64,000 nt of DNA, taken from contig OY821784.1 in the NCBI GenBank assembly GCA_963682175.1, positions 24,781,621 through 24,845,620 on the forward strand, in the 5' to 3' direction. Below are positions 12,588-24,914 of this stretch, piece after piece. Below the pieces are notes generated by a model. The model worked only from the letters and a program-made list of their open reading frames with translations, searched no databases and was not told where the DNA came from. Every line of letters begins with the position of its first letter. Within the stretch, counting starts at the first letter, position 1. Made by a program: the position numbers and the translations under genes. The stretch is from Triglochin maritima (taxonomy: Eukaryota > Streptophyta > Magnoliopsida > Alismatales > Juncaginaceae).

Positions 12588-12913
12588 TCAAACAAGTTTG
12601 CTAAAATCCCTAATGAACCACCGAAATAATCCAACATGATCCAAAAAGGCACGAATATCCTTCACATTTCGTGGAGGTGGGAGATTAGCAATAAGACCCA
12701 CTTTGGCGGGGTCGACCTCAATTCTCCTACTTGAGACCAGATGTCCAAGTACAATACCTCGCTTCCCCATGAAGTGACATTTCTCCCAATGAAGAGCGAG
12801 GTTCTTCTCACGGCATCGCTTGAGGACAAGGCTAAAGTGATGAAGGCACTCATCGAAGAAAGGGCCAAATCTGGAAAAGTCGGCCATGAAAATCTCAAGG
12901 AGAAGATGCTGAA
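12588..12913 (-). pseudogene. Athila-type reverse transcriptase, C-terminal remnant
   Basis: Only the region just downstream of the catalytic Asp pair survives: FMADFSRFG…DECLHHFSLVLKRCREKNL, the thumb WEKCHFMGKRGIVLGHLVS and the connection GLFRWFIRDFSKL. It is cut at 12913 by the start of a plus-strand LTR, so the fingers and most of the palm are absent. It is contiguous with the RNase H and integrase remnants to its left. Confidence 0.85.
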
Positions 12914-14489
12914 TGATTGACATCATATCATGCATATATTTCTGTCTTATATCTTTTATTTTTAGCGTAAGCAATGCTACGTAAAAAGTTTTATGTTTAC
13001 GTTTCTGGAATAAACATGTTTGAGAAGAAATACTTAAAAACGACTTAAAAACAAGGAAAAGGACTAAGTTGCAAGACTTAGGGAGTGTGATGAAAGAGAG
13101 AAGGACCTAGATGTAAAACCAAAAGGACCAATGAGCAGATCAAGAAGCTCCACAACATCATGAGGAGTATTTTGGAAATTCGATCTGGGCCTAACCATCA
13201 ACAACCAAATCGGGTTCATCAAACATCAAGAAATCAATCCAGAACCGAGCCACCGAAATCCAGACTCGATCTGACGCATCCAGACCGCCAATGGGTTGTC
13301 CCAGACCACCAATTGGATGTCTAAATGTCTCCAAATGATTCATGGTTTTGTCGGGTATTCTACTATGTTGTTTTATGTCCATTAAAAGTATGTGTTTAGT
13401 CCCATACCGGGAAATTGTCCCCTGTTACATTTTTCTATGACTATAAATAGAATTGTTGCTCCTCTTTTGTATTTACCCATTGCTTGGTGGCATTCTCTCT
13501 ACTTAGAGTAGGCTTTAGAGCAAAAATCTAGTGGAGAAGAATGCTACTTGTAAAGTGAGTCATGTAAATAAAATATTTTTTCTTAGTTTGTTTTAATGTT
13601 GTCTTCTCTTTTAATTCTTGCATGCTTAGTTTAATTTCGTTTTGTCTTCTTTTCTTAATGAGTAGTGAGTAGTTGCATCCGCCTTTGGGGGAGGAGATGA
13701 TGTACATATATGTTGAGAAGTTTAGAGTTTGATGAATTTTTGATTGTGTAGACTTGCATGTTTATATGTGCGTCGGGGGTGTTTTAATCATCTTCATGTT
13801 GGGGATTTTTGATAGGTTTTACCATAATATTTAGACACTTCCCATGCTTAGTTTCGTCATATTTATTGATTGAAATTTCTTGATGAACATTCTACATGTT
13901 AGTTATGTGTTTGTATTTGTGTTTGCTTGCTTGATTGATTGAAGAAACATTGTTTTGATGGGTTGTGCCATATGATTTAGACACCTCCCATGCTTAGCTT
14001 TGTTCTTTACATGATTTCATGGTTTTTGATGAGTCTTGCCATATCTTTAGACACTTCTCATGTTGAGCCTAGTCTTATTCTAATCATGTAGTAATTGCCG
14101 ATACGTTGTATGAAAGGATTGATAGGTTTTGCCACATCATTAAACACTTCCTATGCATGAAAACACACACATGACACACACACATACATGCTTACATGCG
14201 TCATTCATCACGTATTTCACTTCATATGTGCACTTACTCCACCCCTTAGGGGTTTCCATTCCTGAATTCCAACTTGTTGTCTTACTAAGTTTAGTTTTAT
14301 TGTTACGTGCTTTCATTTCTTTGTTTGTGCTTACTAGTTTAGTCTAGTTTAGTGTAATCAACTTCTTATCCACTCTCTTCCCACTTGCCTTCGAAAGAAC
14401 CAGAGTTGACACACCTCCCTGTGGATCAACCCGTATTTGCCACGTCTTCACTGACGTCGTGCACTTGCTGTATTATAACTGATCAATCA
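12914..14489 (+). repeat. Athila-like 5' LTR (1576 bp)
   Basis: It starts TGATTGACATC and ends GATCAATCA, directly followed by agttttttg and a tRNA-Asp-type primer site, so it is the 5' LTR of a plus-strand copy. A TATA box lies at 13441-13451 and paired palindrome-like ccgccaatggg/ccaccaattgg motifs near 13292-13318. The flanking ctgaa at 12909-12913 is not repeated after the LTR ending at 18265, so the two ends probably do not come from one insertion. Confidence 0.8.
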
Positions 14490-14865
14490 AGTTTTTTGCA
14501 TCGTTGCCGGGGAGGTGCTCTGTCCAGACTTTGGTTTGGACGATTTGAGTGGGTTTAATCTTTTGTTTTTAGTGTTTGTTTATTTCAGGGACATCTCAGC
14601 ATCCAGGGGAGGCAACAAGAGAAATTCGGAGAAGAGGGAAGCTATTTGGACCGCCAATTGGCGGCCTGGTGAGCTTCGTTTGCTCAAAAAAATTCTTATA
14701 CCTATTTTTTTCAATATAGTTGTCTGGGGACTCAATTTTGCGTGTTGTGACCTTTAGTTTGCTCCCAGATCAATCAATTCCCCTTTTTAAAGATAACTTG
14801 GGCCATAAAACTCAAAGCAAAAGATTAGACTAATTGCCATCTAGGTCATGCATCACTTGTGATTA
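14490..14865 (+). other. Primer-binding site and start of Athila-like leader
   Basis: ttgcatcgttgccgggga (14496-14513) corresponds to the tRNA-Asp-complementary site TGGCGCCGTTGCCGGGGA with substitutions. The leader following it matches 42246-42600, including a perfect ccgccaattggcgg near 14651. It stops at about 14865, where an inverted piece of the 3' region begins; gag is entirely missing. Confidence 0.7.
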
Positions 14866-15866
14866 CTCTCCTTCGAGGGAAAACTGGGGTGCATCCTTAT
14901 TTCTAGATAAGACCTAAAGCCGGTGTACTACATATCCTAATGTATCATGTTCAAGTCAATTCTGGGAGGTTCTTTTTACTTTGCCCTCAACGGCTTTGCA
15001 CATACTTAACACACGCAAAACCCAGAGAACTTTTTCTTTGGCAAACACATGAAGATTTTGAAAGAAATGGAAAATTTAACGCACTAGGCAAGCAAAAGAA
15101 GACAAGTCACCCAAGGATCGTGGCAAACAAATATATCGATATTAAATGCAGCACACTAACATGACCCTAACAATGCAAACAAAAGAAAACAGAAGAAAAG
15201 CAGAACGACTCGACTATGTACACATGATTGACATCATATCATGCATATATTTGTGTCTTATATCCACTGTCTTGAGACTAAACAATGCTATGTAACGAGT
15301 TTCATGTTTGAGTTTTAGGAATAAATAGGATTGAGGAGAAGAGGCATAAAAGGACCTAGAAGCATGTGTACATAGTCTTTCCTTTTGCGCTTTGTATTGG
15401 TGACATCTTTCCTTTTTCATGCATAAATTCATGTAGTATCATGCTCCCATTCATTGAGGACAATGCATGAAGTAGGTGTGGGGGGTGTTTTACGTGTGTA
15501 CATAGTCGAGTCTTTTTCCTTTGATTTTATTTTCTTTTGTGTGCATTGTTAGGGTCATGTTAGTGTGTTGCATTTAATATCGATATATCTGCTTGCCATG
15601 ATCCTTGGGTGACTTGTCTTCTTTTGCTTGCCTGGTGCTTTAACAAAATTCACATTTCTTTCAAAATCTTCATTTGTTTGTGACAGAAAATGTTTTGTGG
15701 GTTTTGCGTGTGATTAGCATATGTGCAAAACCGTTGAGAGGCAAAGTAAAAAGAAAACTCCCAAAATTGTCTTCAAGTTGATGCATTAGGATATCTAGTA
15801 CAATGGCTTTAGGACTTTTCGAGTCTCTAGGATGCACTCCGGTTTTCCCTCGGGGGGCGAGTAATC
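14866..15866. repeat. Long imperfect inverted repeat (arms about 360 bp)
   Basis: 14866-15225 is the reverse complement of 15497-15866. Both arms are the Athila-like 3' region (shared gttagggtcatgttagtgtg, gggtgacttgtcttcttttg and gcaaagtaaaaag on opposite strands). The loop of about 270 bp contains a small LTR fragment. At the inner junction actatgtacacatg faces catgtgtacatagt. Confidence 0.8.
15226..15366 (+). repeat. Athila-like LTR 5' fragment inside the inverted repeat
   Basis: About 140 bp starting attgacatcatatcatgc, equal to the first part of the LTR at 16739. It stops after ggacctagaagcatg. It forms part of the spacer between the inverted arms. Confidence 0.75.
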
Positions 15867-16738
15867 ATAGGGTTTCTGTACACAAACATTTAAAGAAGTC
15901 CACCCTGAACCTAGTGAGTGAATAATTCGTGTCTGTTAATTTAAGAAAGTTTATTGTAGTCAAGGACCCTTTAAATCTTGTTGTGAGACATTAAGTGTAG
16001 GTGTTTTGGTTCATGTGTAGATAAGAAATAAGTGCGTAGGTGTTCTCTCTTCTCACACGGCTCCTATCACTCGGGAAAGTAGGTCTGAGGGGACTTCGTT
16101 CCTGGTGCTTTCGACTCATATGACTTGGGATGCGTCGACCGAACTCCCGTAACACGGGTGGTAGGGATTGCCCTATGTGGAGATTTGGGGAAAGGTGTAT
16201 GTGATAGTGTAAGTCCCCATAGGCAATGATGCACGGAACCTGACCCTAGGAGAATGAAACTCCAACTAATAAAAAGAAAAAAAGGAAAAAAATTGTAATG
16301 CAAATAAGAACCTTAATGGACCTTACACTTTGTCTCACTTGAGGATATTGAGGTTGTCCATGTCTTGCACTTAAGTCCTTCATTAACTTTCACGAATGAT
16401 TCACTGGGCTAGGTGTGTGGACTGATTACATATTTAGAGTCGGCCCGTAGCATTACCGCGTCCAAATCGACAAAATGAGCCATCGAGTCGTGTAGCTAGA
16501 TTGATTAATGCATCTTTGTTTGGATTTTGTGGGTGTATCTGCTAAAAACCCTAGGAGACAACACTCCTCCTCCTCGGCGAGAAGGGGGTTTAACGGCTTG
16601 TTGTACGTGCTAAGTGCAACCGTGATTCCTACGAAATTGAGTTAGGATTTCCCTATTTTTCGTATGCTTTTTCCTTTCTTTTATTTTTCTCTTTCTTTAT
16701 TTTGCTCGAGACTAGCAAACGTTAGGTGTGGGGGTATT
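15367..16738 (+). other. Athila-like 3' region with polypurine tract
   Basis: This is a 3' region conserved at 31931-32740 plus 40941-41457 and at 51780-53156. Recognisable blocks include ccctcggggggcgagtaatc, cgggtggtaggg and ggctaggtgtgtggactg. It ends in gtgtgggggtatt, the purine-rich primer for plus-strand synthesis, next to the LTR at 16739. No coding frame is shared between copies, so it looks untranslated. Confidence 0.75.
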
Positions 16739-18265
16739 TGATTGACATCATATCATGCATATATTTGTGTCTTATATCCATTATCTATAGCCTAAACAAT
16801 GCTACGTAACGAGTTTCATGTTTGAGTTTTAGGAATAAATAGGATTGAGGAGAAGAGGCATAAAAGGACGTAGAAGCAAGGAAAAGGACTGAGTTGCAAG
16901 ACTTGAGGACTGAGATGAAAGAGGGAAGGACCCGGATGAAAGCCTAAAGGACTGATGAGCAAATGAGGAAACTTCACACCATCATGATGAGTATTTTGGC
17001 AATTAAATCCGGGCCCAACCATAAAAAACCGAATTGGGTTCATCGAACACCGAGATATCAATCTTGAACCGAGCCACCAAAATCCAGACTCGATCCAACA
17101 CTTATAGACCGCCAATTTGGATCCAAACCCGATAAGACATCTCCGGGTGTTGTATTAGCATGTATTTAGTCCATTTATGGTATGCATTTAGTCCCATACC
17201 CGGGGATTGTCCCAGATTACCTTTTTCTATGGCTATAAATAGAACTCCTCCTCCTCCATTGTATTCTACCCATTGCTTGGTGGCATTCTCTCTACTTGGA
17301 GTAAGACTTGAAGCAAAACTCAAGGTGGAGAAGAGTGCTACCTTCAATCTGAGTCATTTTAATAAAATAATTGTTCTTAGTTTCTTTTAATCTTGTCTTT
17401 TAATTCTTGCATGCTTCTTTAATTTTACTATCCTTTCCTTTTAGCTTCTTTAATATTTCTTGCTTGCTTAGTTTAATTTCATTTCGGTACAATGTTACAT
17501 TTTGTTAATGTAGTTAGTGTAATGATTAGTGAGTAGTTTCATCCCCATTTGGGGGTGGAGAAATATGTGATGTGCTTATGTGATGTATTAGGTGTGTGTT
17601 ATCTTAATCCTTTGAACCTTATATGATTTCCATAACCATCTAATAGGATTTCAGTCTTGTCTTTGATATGCTAATGCTCTTGAATGAAGCTTAGCTTATG
17701 CTTAGACTAGTTGACCTATTTTATGGGGAATGATGAGGTGAGGATAAGGATGGAATTGATAAACAAAACATGACTTGTAGTGTATGTGCTCTTGGTGCTC
17801 TTACCTTTATTAATGTCTTGTATGTTTTAATGATTGGGTAAATCTTATTTCATGTAGAGGCATAGTGGGGTTTGGTCTTTATACTTGAGTTCATTTAGCT
17901 TCATTCCAATTATTGTCTTGTATGTTTTAATGATATGATTTTATCTTATTTCATGTGGAGGCAAAGTTGGATGTAGTTTTATGATTTTCATGCACTACAT
18001 ATTGTGAGGAGCTTAATTGAACACACACACACATACACATATCTTTGTATTCACACTCTTTTCTCTACCCCCTTTGGGGTTTTGTTTTATTGCTTATTTT
18101 CCATTCCTTTCGCATTATAGTGTAGTTTGATCGCAACTCCTTTCTCTCCTTTCTTTCCCACTCGCCTTCGATAAACTAAAGTAGACACCCCCCTGTGGAT
18201 CGACACGTATTTGCCACCGCTTCAACGCGGCCGTGCACTTGCGGTTAATTAAAACGTATCAATCA
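16739..18265 (+). repeat. Athila-like 3' LTR (1527 bp)
   Basis: It starts TGATTGACATC after the polypurine tract and ends CGTATCAATCA; its ends TGATTGA/TCAATCA are inverted repeats. A TATA box lies at 17233-17243. It is followed at 18266 by an Athila-like 3' region in the opposite orientation. Confidence 0.85.
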
Positions 18266-18640
18266 ACACACGTAAAACACCACCCACACTTTCTTCATGC
18301 ATTGTCCTAAATGAATGTGAGCATGACACTACATGGATTTATGCATGAAGCGCAAAGGGAAGTTCATGGGTATGTAGATGGACATATACTCGAATTCCTG
18401 AAAACCCGTGAGATACTTAAGAAGGGAGACAAATACGTGGAAGAAATTAGGTCCAAATACACAAGGGTTGAGGCCCACAACAAGCAATGCTCACTCTTGG
18501 AGTCTTTTTTTCCTTTTCTTTTTTTAAAAACTATTATATTAATGGGCTCCCACCTTCATTTGTCAAGGAACATCAAATGGGAACTCGCCATCTCTAGAAA
18601 CAGAAATGCAACATGAGAAACATGAGAATTGTTGAGAGGT
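18266..18640 (-). other. Athila-like 3' region, minus orientation (copy M1)
   Basis: The reverse complement carries catgtagtgtcatgctcac and aaagtgtgggtggtgtttta, matching 15440-15500 and 32170-32240. It is the tail of a minus-strand Athila-like copy whose coding remnants lie at 18641-18919, 22995-23374 and 27243-28756. It is truncated at the LTR end at 18265. No gene seen. Confidence 0.65.
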
Positions 18641-18919
18641 TTAAGAACCAAGGATGATGGTTCATGTGTCTCAAAACCAGGTTCTGTGAAAGGAAATGGA
18701 AACAAATATGTTTCCATTCAGCGACAAAGCTGATGGTCATCAATATAAACCCTCCAACTGACATTTGGGTGCGCAGGGATCATATTATGCTCACAAAGTG
18801 ACACCCCGAACATATTACCTATAAAAGAAGGCAGGAATGAGAGGTGAATCTTTGTTCGATTGATTGAAGTGTATTGTATCAGGTTGTTGATTCTTAACAC
18901 ACATTGGGTTATCAACACA
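18641..18919 (-). pseudogene. Athila-like third-ORF fragment (copy M1)
   Basis: An open stretch at 18718-18918 ends with AHPNVSWRVYIDDHQLCR. This aligns with the QPVG(x)RVWIDDHNF motif at 31606-31650 and more loosely with PPIGWRVLFDEKL at 51316-51354. The stretch beyond the stop matches the other copies at nucleotide level up to the gagttcccatttgatgt block. Function unknown. It is separated from its upstream part by the solo LTR at 18925-22994. Confidence 0.55.
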
Positions 18920-18924
18920 TACAG

Positions 18925-21900
18925 TGTAAGACCAACTCTCCTGCTTGAATAATAATAAGTCCACTCTCCTCATTTATGCATAATTTAGTTCTTATCTTAT
19001 CAAATTGTGTTTGTGGTACGTCTGTATGCTTAATTTTTCATCGGGTTCCTTGTCGGTCGATCGAGTGCACATTTGCTTGGCTTCATCGACTCAATCCGAG
19101 TTCGAGTGGAAGCGTGGTGCGAGTTTGGGCTGAGCCTGATTGACATCATATCATGCATATATTTGTGTCTTATATCCTTTATTCTTATCCTAAGCAATGC
19201 TATCTAACGAGTTTTGTGTTTAAGTTTCAGGAATAAATAGGTTTGGGAATTCTAAAAGGACTTAAAAGCAAGAAAATCGACTAAGTTGCAAGACTTATGG
19301 ACCTTACATGCAAGAGAGAGGGACCCAAATGCAAAACCAAAGGACCAATGAGCAAATGAAGAAACTCCACACCATTATTAGGAGTATTTTGGCAATTGGA
19401 TTTGGGTTGCAAGCTACACAACCGATTAGGGTGCATGAGACAAGAAGAAATCAAGCCAAACAACCACACTCCAAAACACAACCCGATCCAGACCTTATAG
19501 GCCGCCAATTCATGGTCAATTACCGTTAATTGGCTGTCGTTTTTGGTCCAGATCCGATAAAACTTCGTCGGGTCATGTCTTAGAGTGTTTTATGCCTATT
19601 TTTAGTAGTGTATTAGTCCCATATCGAGGGATTGTCCCCGATTGCCTTTTTCTTTGACTATAAGTAGAACTCCTCCTCCTCCCTTGTATCCGACCCATTG
19701 CTTGGTGGCATTCTCTCTACTTTGAGTAAAAGCCTTGAAGCAAAAAATTGAAGGTGGAGAAGAATGCCACTTGTAATGTGAGTCATGTAAATAAAATAAT
19801 TTTTCCTAGTTTCGTTTAATATTGTCTTCTCTTTTAATTCTTGCATGCTTATTTAGTTTAATTTCCTTTCATTTAGCTTCTTTAATATATCTTGTTTGCT
19901 TAGTTTAATTTCCTTTCATTAGAATGTTTCATTTTGTTAATGTAGCTAGTGTAATGATTAGTGAGTAGTTCCATCCCCATTTGTCGGGTTGAGAAATTTG
20001 TGATGTGATTATGTGATGTATTAGGTGTGTGTTATCTTAAACCTTTGAACTTTACATGATTTCCATAACCATCTAACGGGATTTCACTCTTGTCTTTGAT
20101 ATGCTAATGCTCTTGAATGAAGCTTAGCATATGCTTAGATTAGTGGACCTATTTGATGGGGAATGATAAGGTGAGGATATGGATGAAATTGATAAAGGAA
20201 ACATGACTTGTGGTTGCATGTACTCTTGTTGCCGTTACCTTGATTAATGTCTTGTATGTTTTAATGATTGTGTAAATCTTATTTCACGTGGAGACATAGT
20301 GGGGTTTGGTCTTTATTCATGATTTCATTTAGCTTCATTCCAATTATTATCTTGTATGTTTTAATGATATTGTGTTATCTTATTTCATATGGAGGCAAAG
20401 TTGGATTTAGTTTTATGATTTTCTTGTACTACATGTTGTGATGATTACAATTGAACACACACACACATACACATATTTTCGTAGTCACATTTTTTGTCTA
20501 CCCCCTATGGGGTTTAGTTTTATTGATCGTTCATTCCTAGTTTAGTGTAGTGTAACCAAACTATTTCTCTCCTTTGTTTTCCACTCACTTTCGAACTAAC
20601 CAAAGTCGACACACCTCCGTGTGGATCGACCCGTATTTGTCACCGCTTCAACATGGCCGTGCACTTGCGGTTATTTTATAACCAATTCAATCAGAGCCCA
20701 TGTTGAAGTGGCGTGGAATTGGAAGGGGTGCATTTGTGGTTTGGATTCATATGATTTTGTGGCTTTTGGAAGCCTTTGCTTGGTGCCATTTTTGACATGT
20801 TTTGAGGTGGCTTGAATAGCCTTGAAGATTTTGGAAGTTGGAGGGTTGTTGCAAACAAAACCCCCTTCACCAGCCATCCCTCTCCAGCCTTTTCTTTTCT
20901 CACCCACACCTCTCCTCATACCACCCATCGTCTCCTCTCCGGTGTGTTGGTGGACTGATCTTCGGTGAGCTGAGTGAAGCAACGTCAAAGGCAACTTTGT
21001 GCGGCTAGAAGAGAAGTAGTGGACAGCACCTCCGGCTAAATTCAGGGAAACTCCTTGCTAATCAAGTATGCTCCTGACCCTTGAAGAGTTTTATGGGAGG
21101 GGGTGTTGGCTGGTGGGCCGGCCAGCACCATGATAGTGGTTGGTGCAATCGGTTGCACCATCAACCGAGTTCTCTTCTAGCGTGCGCATGGAGCATGCAC
21201 TAGATGGGGCTGGCTGTGGGGCAGCCAGAGGGACCGGGGCTCTGGCGAGCTTCGGTGAGGTCCAACCAGGGGTCAACAGGTTTCCTTCTGGGATGAGTTG
21301 GGAGTGATCACGGGTCTGCTTGGGTGTGGCTGGTGCACACAAGATCCGGCTAGGGTTCATCTTCAACCCTTTTGATTCCTTGTCTTGGGCGGCTGGGTGG
21401 TTCAACCCTTCTAGATGTAGGCTGGGGTCAAGAGGGGGTGTGTAAGAACCCTAGGGAGGCTTAGGGTGAGGGGGATTTGGATGGGCTAGCTCGGTCTGAG
21501 CACGGTGCGCTTGAATTGGCTAGCCATGCGGTTAGTGAACCATGTGCATCAGCTTGCTCGGTTCTTGGGCTGAGCTGCTTGGACGGATCTCTACTGACCC
21601 TCTCCCACCTAAGTCCGCCTAAGAAGGATACTATAAGCACGTGGGTTGGACTGGTCAGGGCCTCATGCATCTTGTTGTGAGTCGGTTTGACTTGTTAGCT
21701 TGCCTATTATAAATTATCGTGTTCTATGTGTTGAATGTGTTTTAATATATATGACTTGTTGTGTTTCAGTAACAGATATAATGTGGTTATATGATCTGAT
21801 GCGTGTGTATTCCAGATTTTGTAGTCATGCATGCACTTATGAATGTTAATGAGCTCTTTCATGTCATGTGTTGATCGTGTCATATTCTAATGCGACATAT

Positions 21901-22994
21901 TAACCCGTTGCATGCATGTATGCTACTTTAGAGATCTATATTGTCTATTGATGTATTATGCATGTTCCAGCATGATTATTCTACTGATACACATGTAATC
22001 CATACCCATATCAAGTCTGATCATGTTCTGAGATTTTAGTTATCATCGCATATACGCTCTAAAATTAAGGATGCATGTTATCGATTAGTGTGGAGTTCGA
22101 TTATGATGTACCTTGCTGTAATGCATCATCCTATTGCTTCTTACATGTCTATGTGTTACTGATGTGAAGTGTTATGATTTGGTTATGTATGTTGCTTAGG
22201 ACATCAGACCCTATAACATCATTATCATGACCCGTAGATGACCCGATTAGTTGCTAGACGGTTTTACTGTTTCGGTTTGGATTGGTTGTTGTGGATGCTA
22301 TTTCATCCCTGATTTCGGACATTGTTTCTGATTGTTGTTTGGGGCTGTGAGGAGGGTATTCTTATATCCTTCCTTGATCTTGTTCTGGACTCTGTAGCTA
22401 CATTAGATTTTAGATGCTTAAGTAGCTTGCATGGCATTTAATCTGATAAGTAATTCTGGGCCGACGGGCCACGAGTGGGTCGTCTAGCTTCAGAGGTGAT
22501 TCGCCTAAGACCTCTATGTGGATGCCAGACATAAGACAAGTCTTGGGCAGGCGTACTACCATTCTGTCTCAGGTTAGATGTTCCCAATTTCGACAGGGGC
22601 ATACTGGGTTTTCTTTATTGAAAACTGACACATATTTGTTGATGTTGTGCCTCAGGTACTTAGGTTCCTTCAAGGGTAGACTGGACGAGTTTTAGAGGGT
22701 TCTGTACACGAAAGGACACGTCGACGATAGTCTTCTTGTTATCTCTGCTTCCGTATGTATGTTGATGTATTTCTCTTGAAACTCGATGTATTGTAATTTG
22801 ATCTTTTATGTATACATGAATAATCAGTTGTTTTAGTTAGTTTCTATTTGTCTATCCACGTGTGTTCTTTTAACCGTTGTCGAGTTGTCTTCTTTGGTAT
22901 GTATTTTGTAACACCTTTGGTCGTCATGGAGGTCTCTGATCGTGAAGTTGTAGTTTTTCCCAGTGTGTGTACCCACGAAATCGGGGGCGTTACA
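18925..22994 (+). repeat. Chromovirus-type solo LTR with target duplication
   Basis: It starts TGTAAGACCAACTC and ends GGGGGCGTTACA, flanked by the 5-bp duplication tacag (18920-18924 and 22995-22999). There is no internal region, so it is a solo LTR left by LTR-LTR recombination. Without the nested insertion at 19137-20693 it is about 2.5 kb. It belongs to the family of the LTRs at 45256-48079 and 55631 onward. Short ORFs inside (for example 21091-21405) are in LTR sequence and not treated as genes. Confidence 0.9.
19137..20693 (+). repeat. Athila-like solo LTR (1557 bp) nested in chromovirus LTR
   Basis: It starts TGATTGACATC and ends CCAATTCAATCA, with the 5-bp duplication gagcc at 19132-19136 and 20694-20698. 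The uninterrupted target (gctgagcccatgttg) is seen at 43110 and 45477. A TATA-like box ctataagtaga lies at 19658-19668. It shows that Athila-like elements were still inserting after this chromovirus LTR had arrived. Confidence 0.93.
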
Positions 22995-23374
22995 TACAGA
23001 GTGAAGAGCAAGTGGCTCATAAGCCACAAAATTGGTATCTTGTAGCTCAAGAGCCACATGATTGAAAGGATGTGGCTCAAAGGCCACATGATCACATCAT
23101 AAGGCACCTTCTTGTGGTAGCCCAATTGAAACATCTTCACCACCCATAGGATGTCTACTTAACAACTTCTTGAAATACTTAATAGTGCCTTCGACATAAT
23201 TCTCATATGTGCCTTGGATAAGATTGACCTCTACAGGGTCATAAATGGCACCTAGCTTCTTCCCGATGGTGAAGATGCTGAAATCAGCGCATTGACTACC
23301 ATATGTCTAGTGCATCAGACCATTACGACAGTTAATCAAGGCATTCGAAGTCGCTAGAAATGGTCGACCCAAAA
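22995..23374 (-). pseudogene. Athila-like protease downstream fragment (copy M1)
   Basis: Read leftwards from 23374 it begins LGRPFL-type sequence followed by SNALINC, the segment that normally follows the protease (compare 50749-50810). It continues through about 100 codons to a low-complexity stretch with repeats of the HVAFEPHPF/HVALELQDT/FVAYEPLAL type (22995-23095). A stop follows EGAL. The protease core lies at 27282-27730 and is separated by a solo LTR. Confidence 0.75.
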
Positions 23375-24914
23375 TGTAACGCCCCTGATCTCATGGAGAT
23401 GCACATATAGCAAGGAATACAAGTCTCACGATCAGAGACCTCTGCGATGACCAAAGGAGTTACAATAGACAGACCAAAACAGACAACTCGACGATACATA
23501 AAAGAGCATACATAGATAGACAAAATAGAGGTAACCGAAATAGAAGATTATCCATATATGGAAATAACTTGATTTCAACACATAGAGTTCAAAGGGGAAA
23601 TGCATCAAACTAATGCGAAAGCAAAAATAACAAGAAGACTCTGGTCGACGTGTCCCTCATGTACAGAATCCTCTGAAACTCGTCCAGTCCACCCCTGAAG
23701 GAACCTAAGTACCTGAGGCAAAACATCAACAAATATGCGTGAGTTTTCAATAAAGAAAACCTTGTATGCTCCGAGTCCAATCCAAGTTTCCAGAGATATG
23801 CATGAAGCCTAGCTACCATAGAATGCAACAAAAAACACAGAAAGTAACATAATGCAATAGAAAGCATGACATGCAACATAATGGCCACGACTCTTAACAA
23901 CCGCGCCGGTTGGGTAACATCCGAATAAATTCCTTTAAAAGGAGAACACCAGCCGTGCTGGTCAGAATCAGAAGCGGGTCAATCAATAGTGACCCACCAT
24001 TTGACACAAAATGGTACGCCTGATAGATGCCCCAATTCGCTGAAATAAACCTACATTGTGTCGTCACGACCTTGGGAACATCTAACCTAGGACAGAATGA
24101 CAATGTGTCCGTCCAGGACTTATCTTATGCATGGCCTCCACGTATAGGTCTTGTGCAAATGGTCTCTTAACCTAGAAGACCACTCGTGGCCCGTCGGCCC
24201 AGAAACAGAATATGCCTTGAATTACTTTATCTGATTTTATGCAGTGCAAGCTACCTAAGAATCTATAAATCTAGTGCAGCTATAATGTCCAGAATGAGCT
24301 CAAGGAAGGGTATATGAATACCCTTCTCACAACTCTAAATAGAATCAGAAACATAACCTTCCAATCTGGAATCAGAGTGCAATCACAACAACAAGCAATC
24401 ATAACTGGAAATCGATAAATCAACAAGACAACTAGATAAGTCATCTACGGGTCATGTATATAGGATATGGAGTCAAATTCCTAAATGGCACGAGCTAGAA
24501 CTCGTTAACATAACAGATCAGAAGATACAGGCATACGAGAAGCAATAAACATACACAACAGCAAGAGGTATCAATAATTAAGACATGAAGATAGTCCTAT
24601 GACATGAGCACATAATTCTCAGAATATTGGTTCGATAAATGGTGCAATTCAGAGCATGATCGGATGGCATGACATGGGCATGCATCAATAATAAACAATA
24701 TATATATCATGATACAATAGATGCTTGAAAACAAAAATCTAATTACCTATCTAACTCATCATGCATGCACGTATATTGGAACACATATGACTCGATGGTA
24801 TCGTTAGCTATGAATAAAAATTTCAGAACATACATACATGCACGCATATTAATGAATATAAGTAGCCTATGATTACAGTAAGGTATGAGGTGTAATCTAG
24901 ACACTTAGATTAGG

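Noticed and set aside
12909..18270. A single complete Athila-like element between the LTRs at 12914-14489 and 16739-18265
   Set aside because: Flanks ctgaa and acaca do not match, and the interior is collapsed with an inverted duplication, so the LTRs may come from different insertions.
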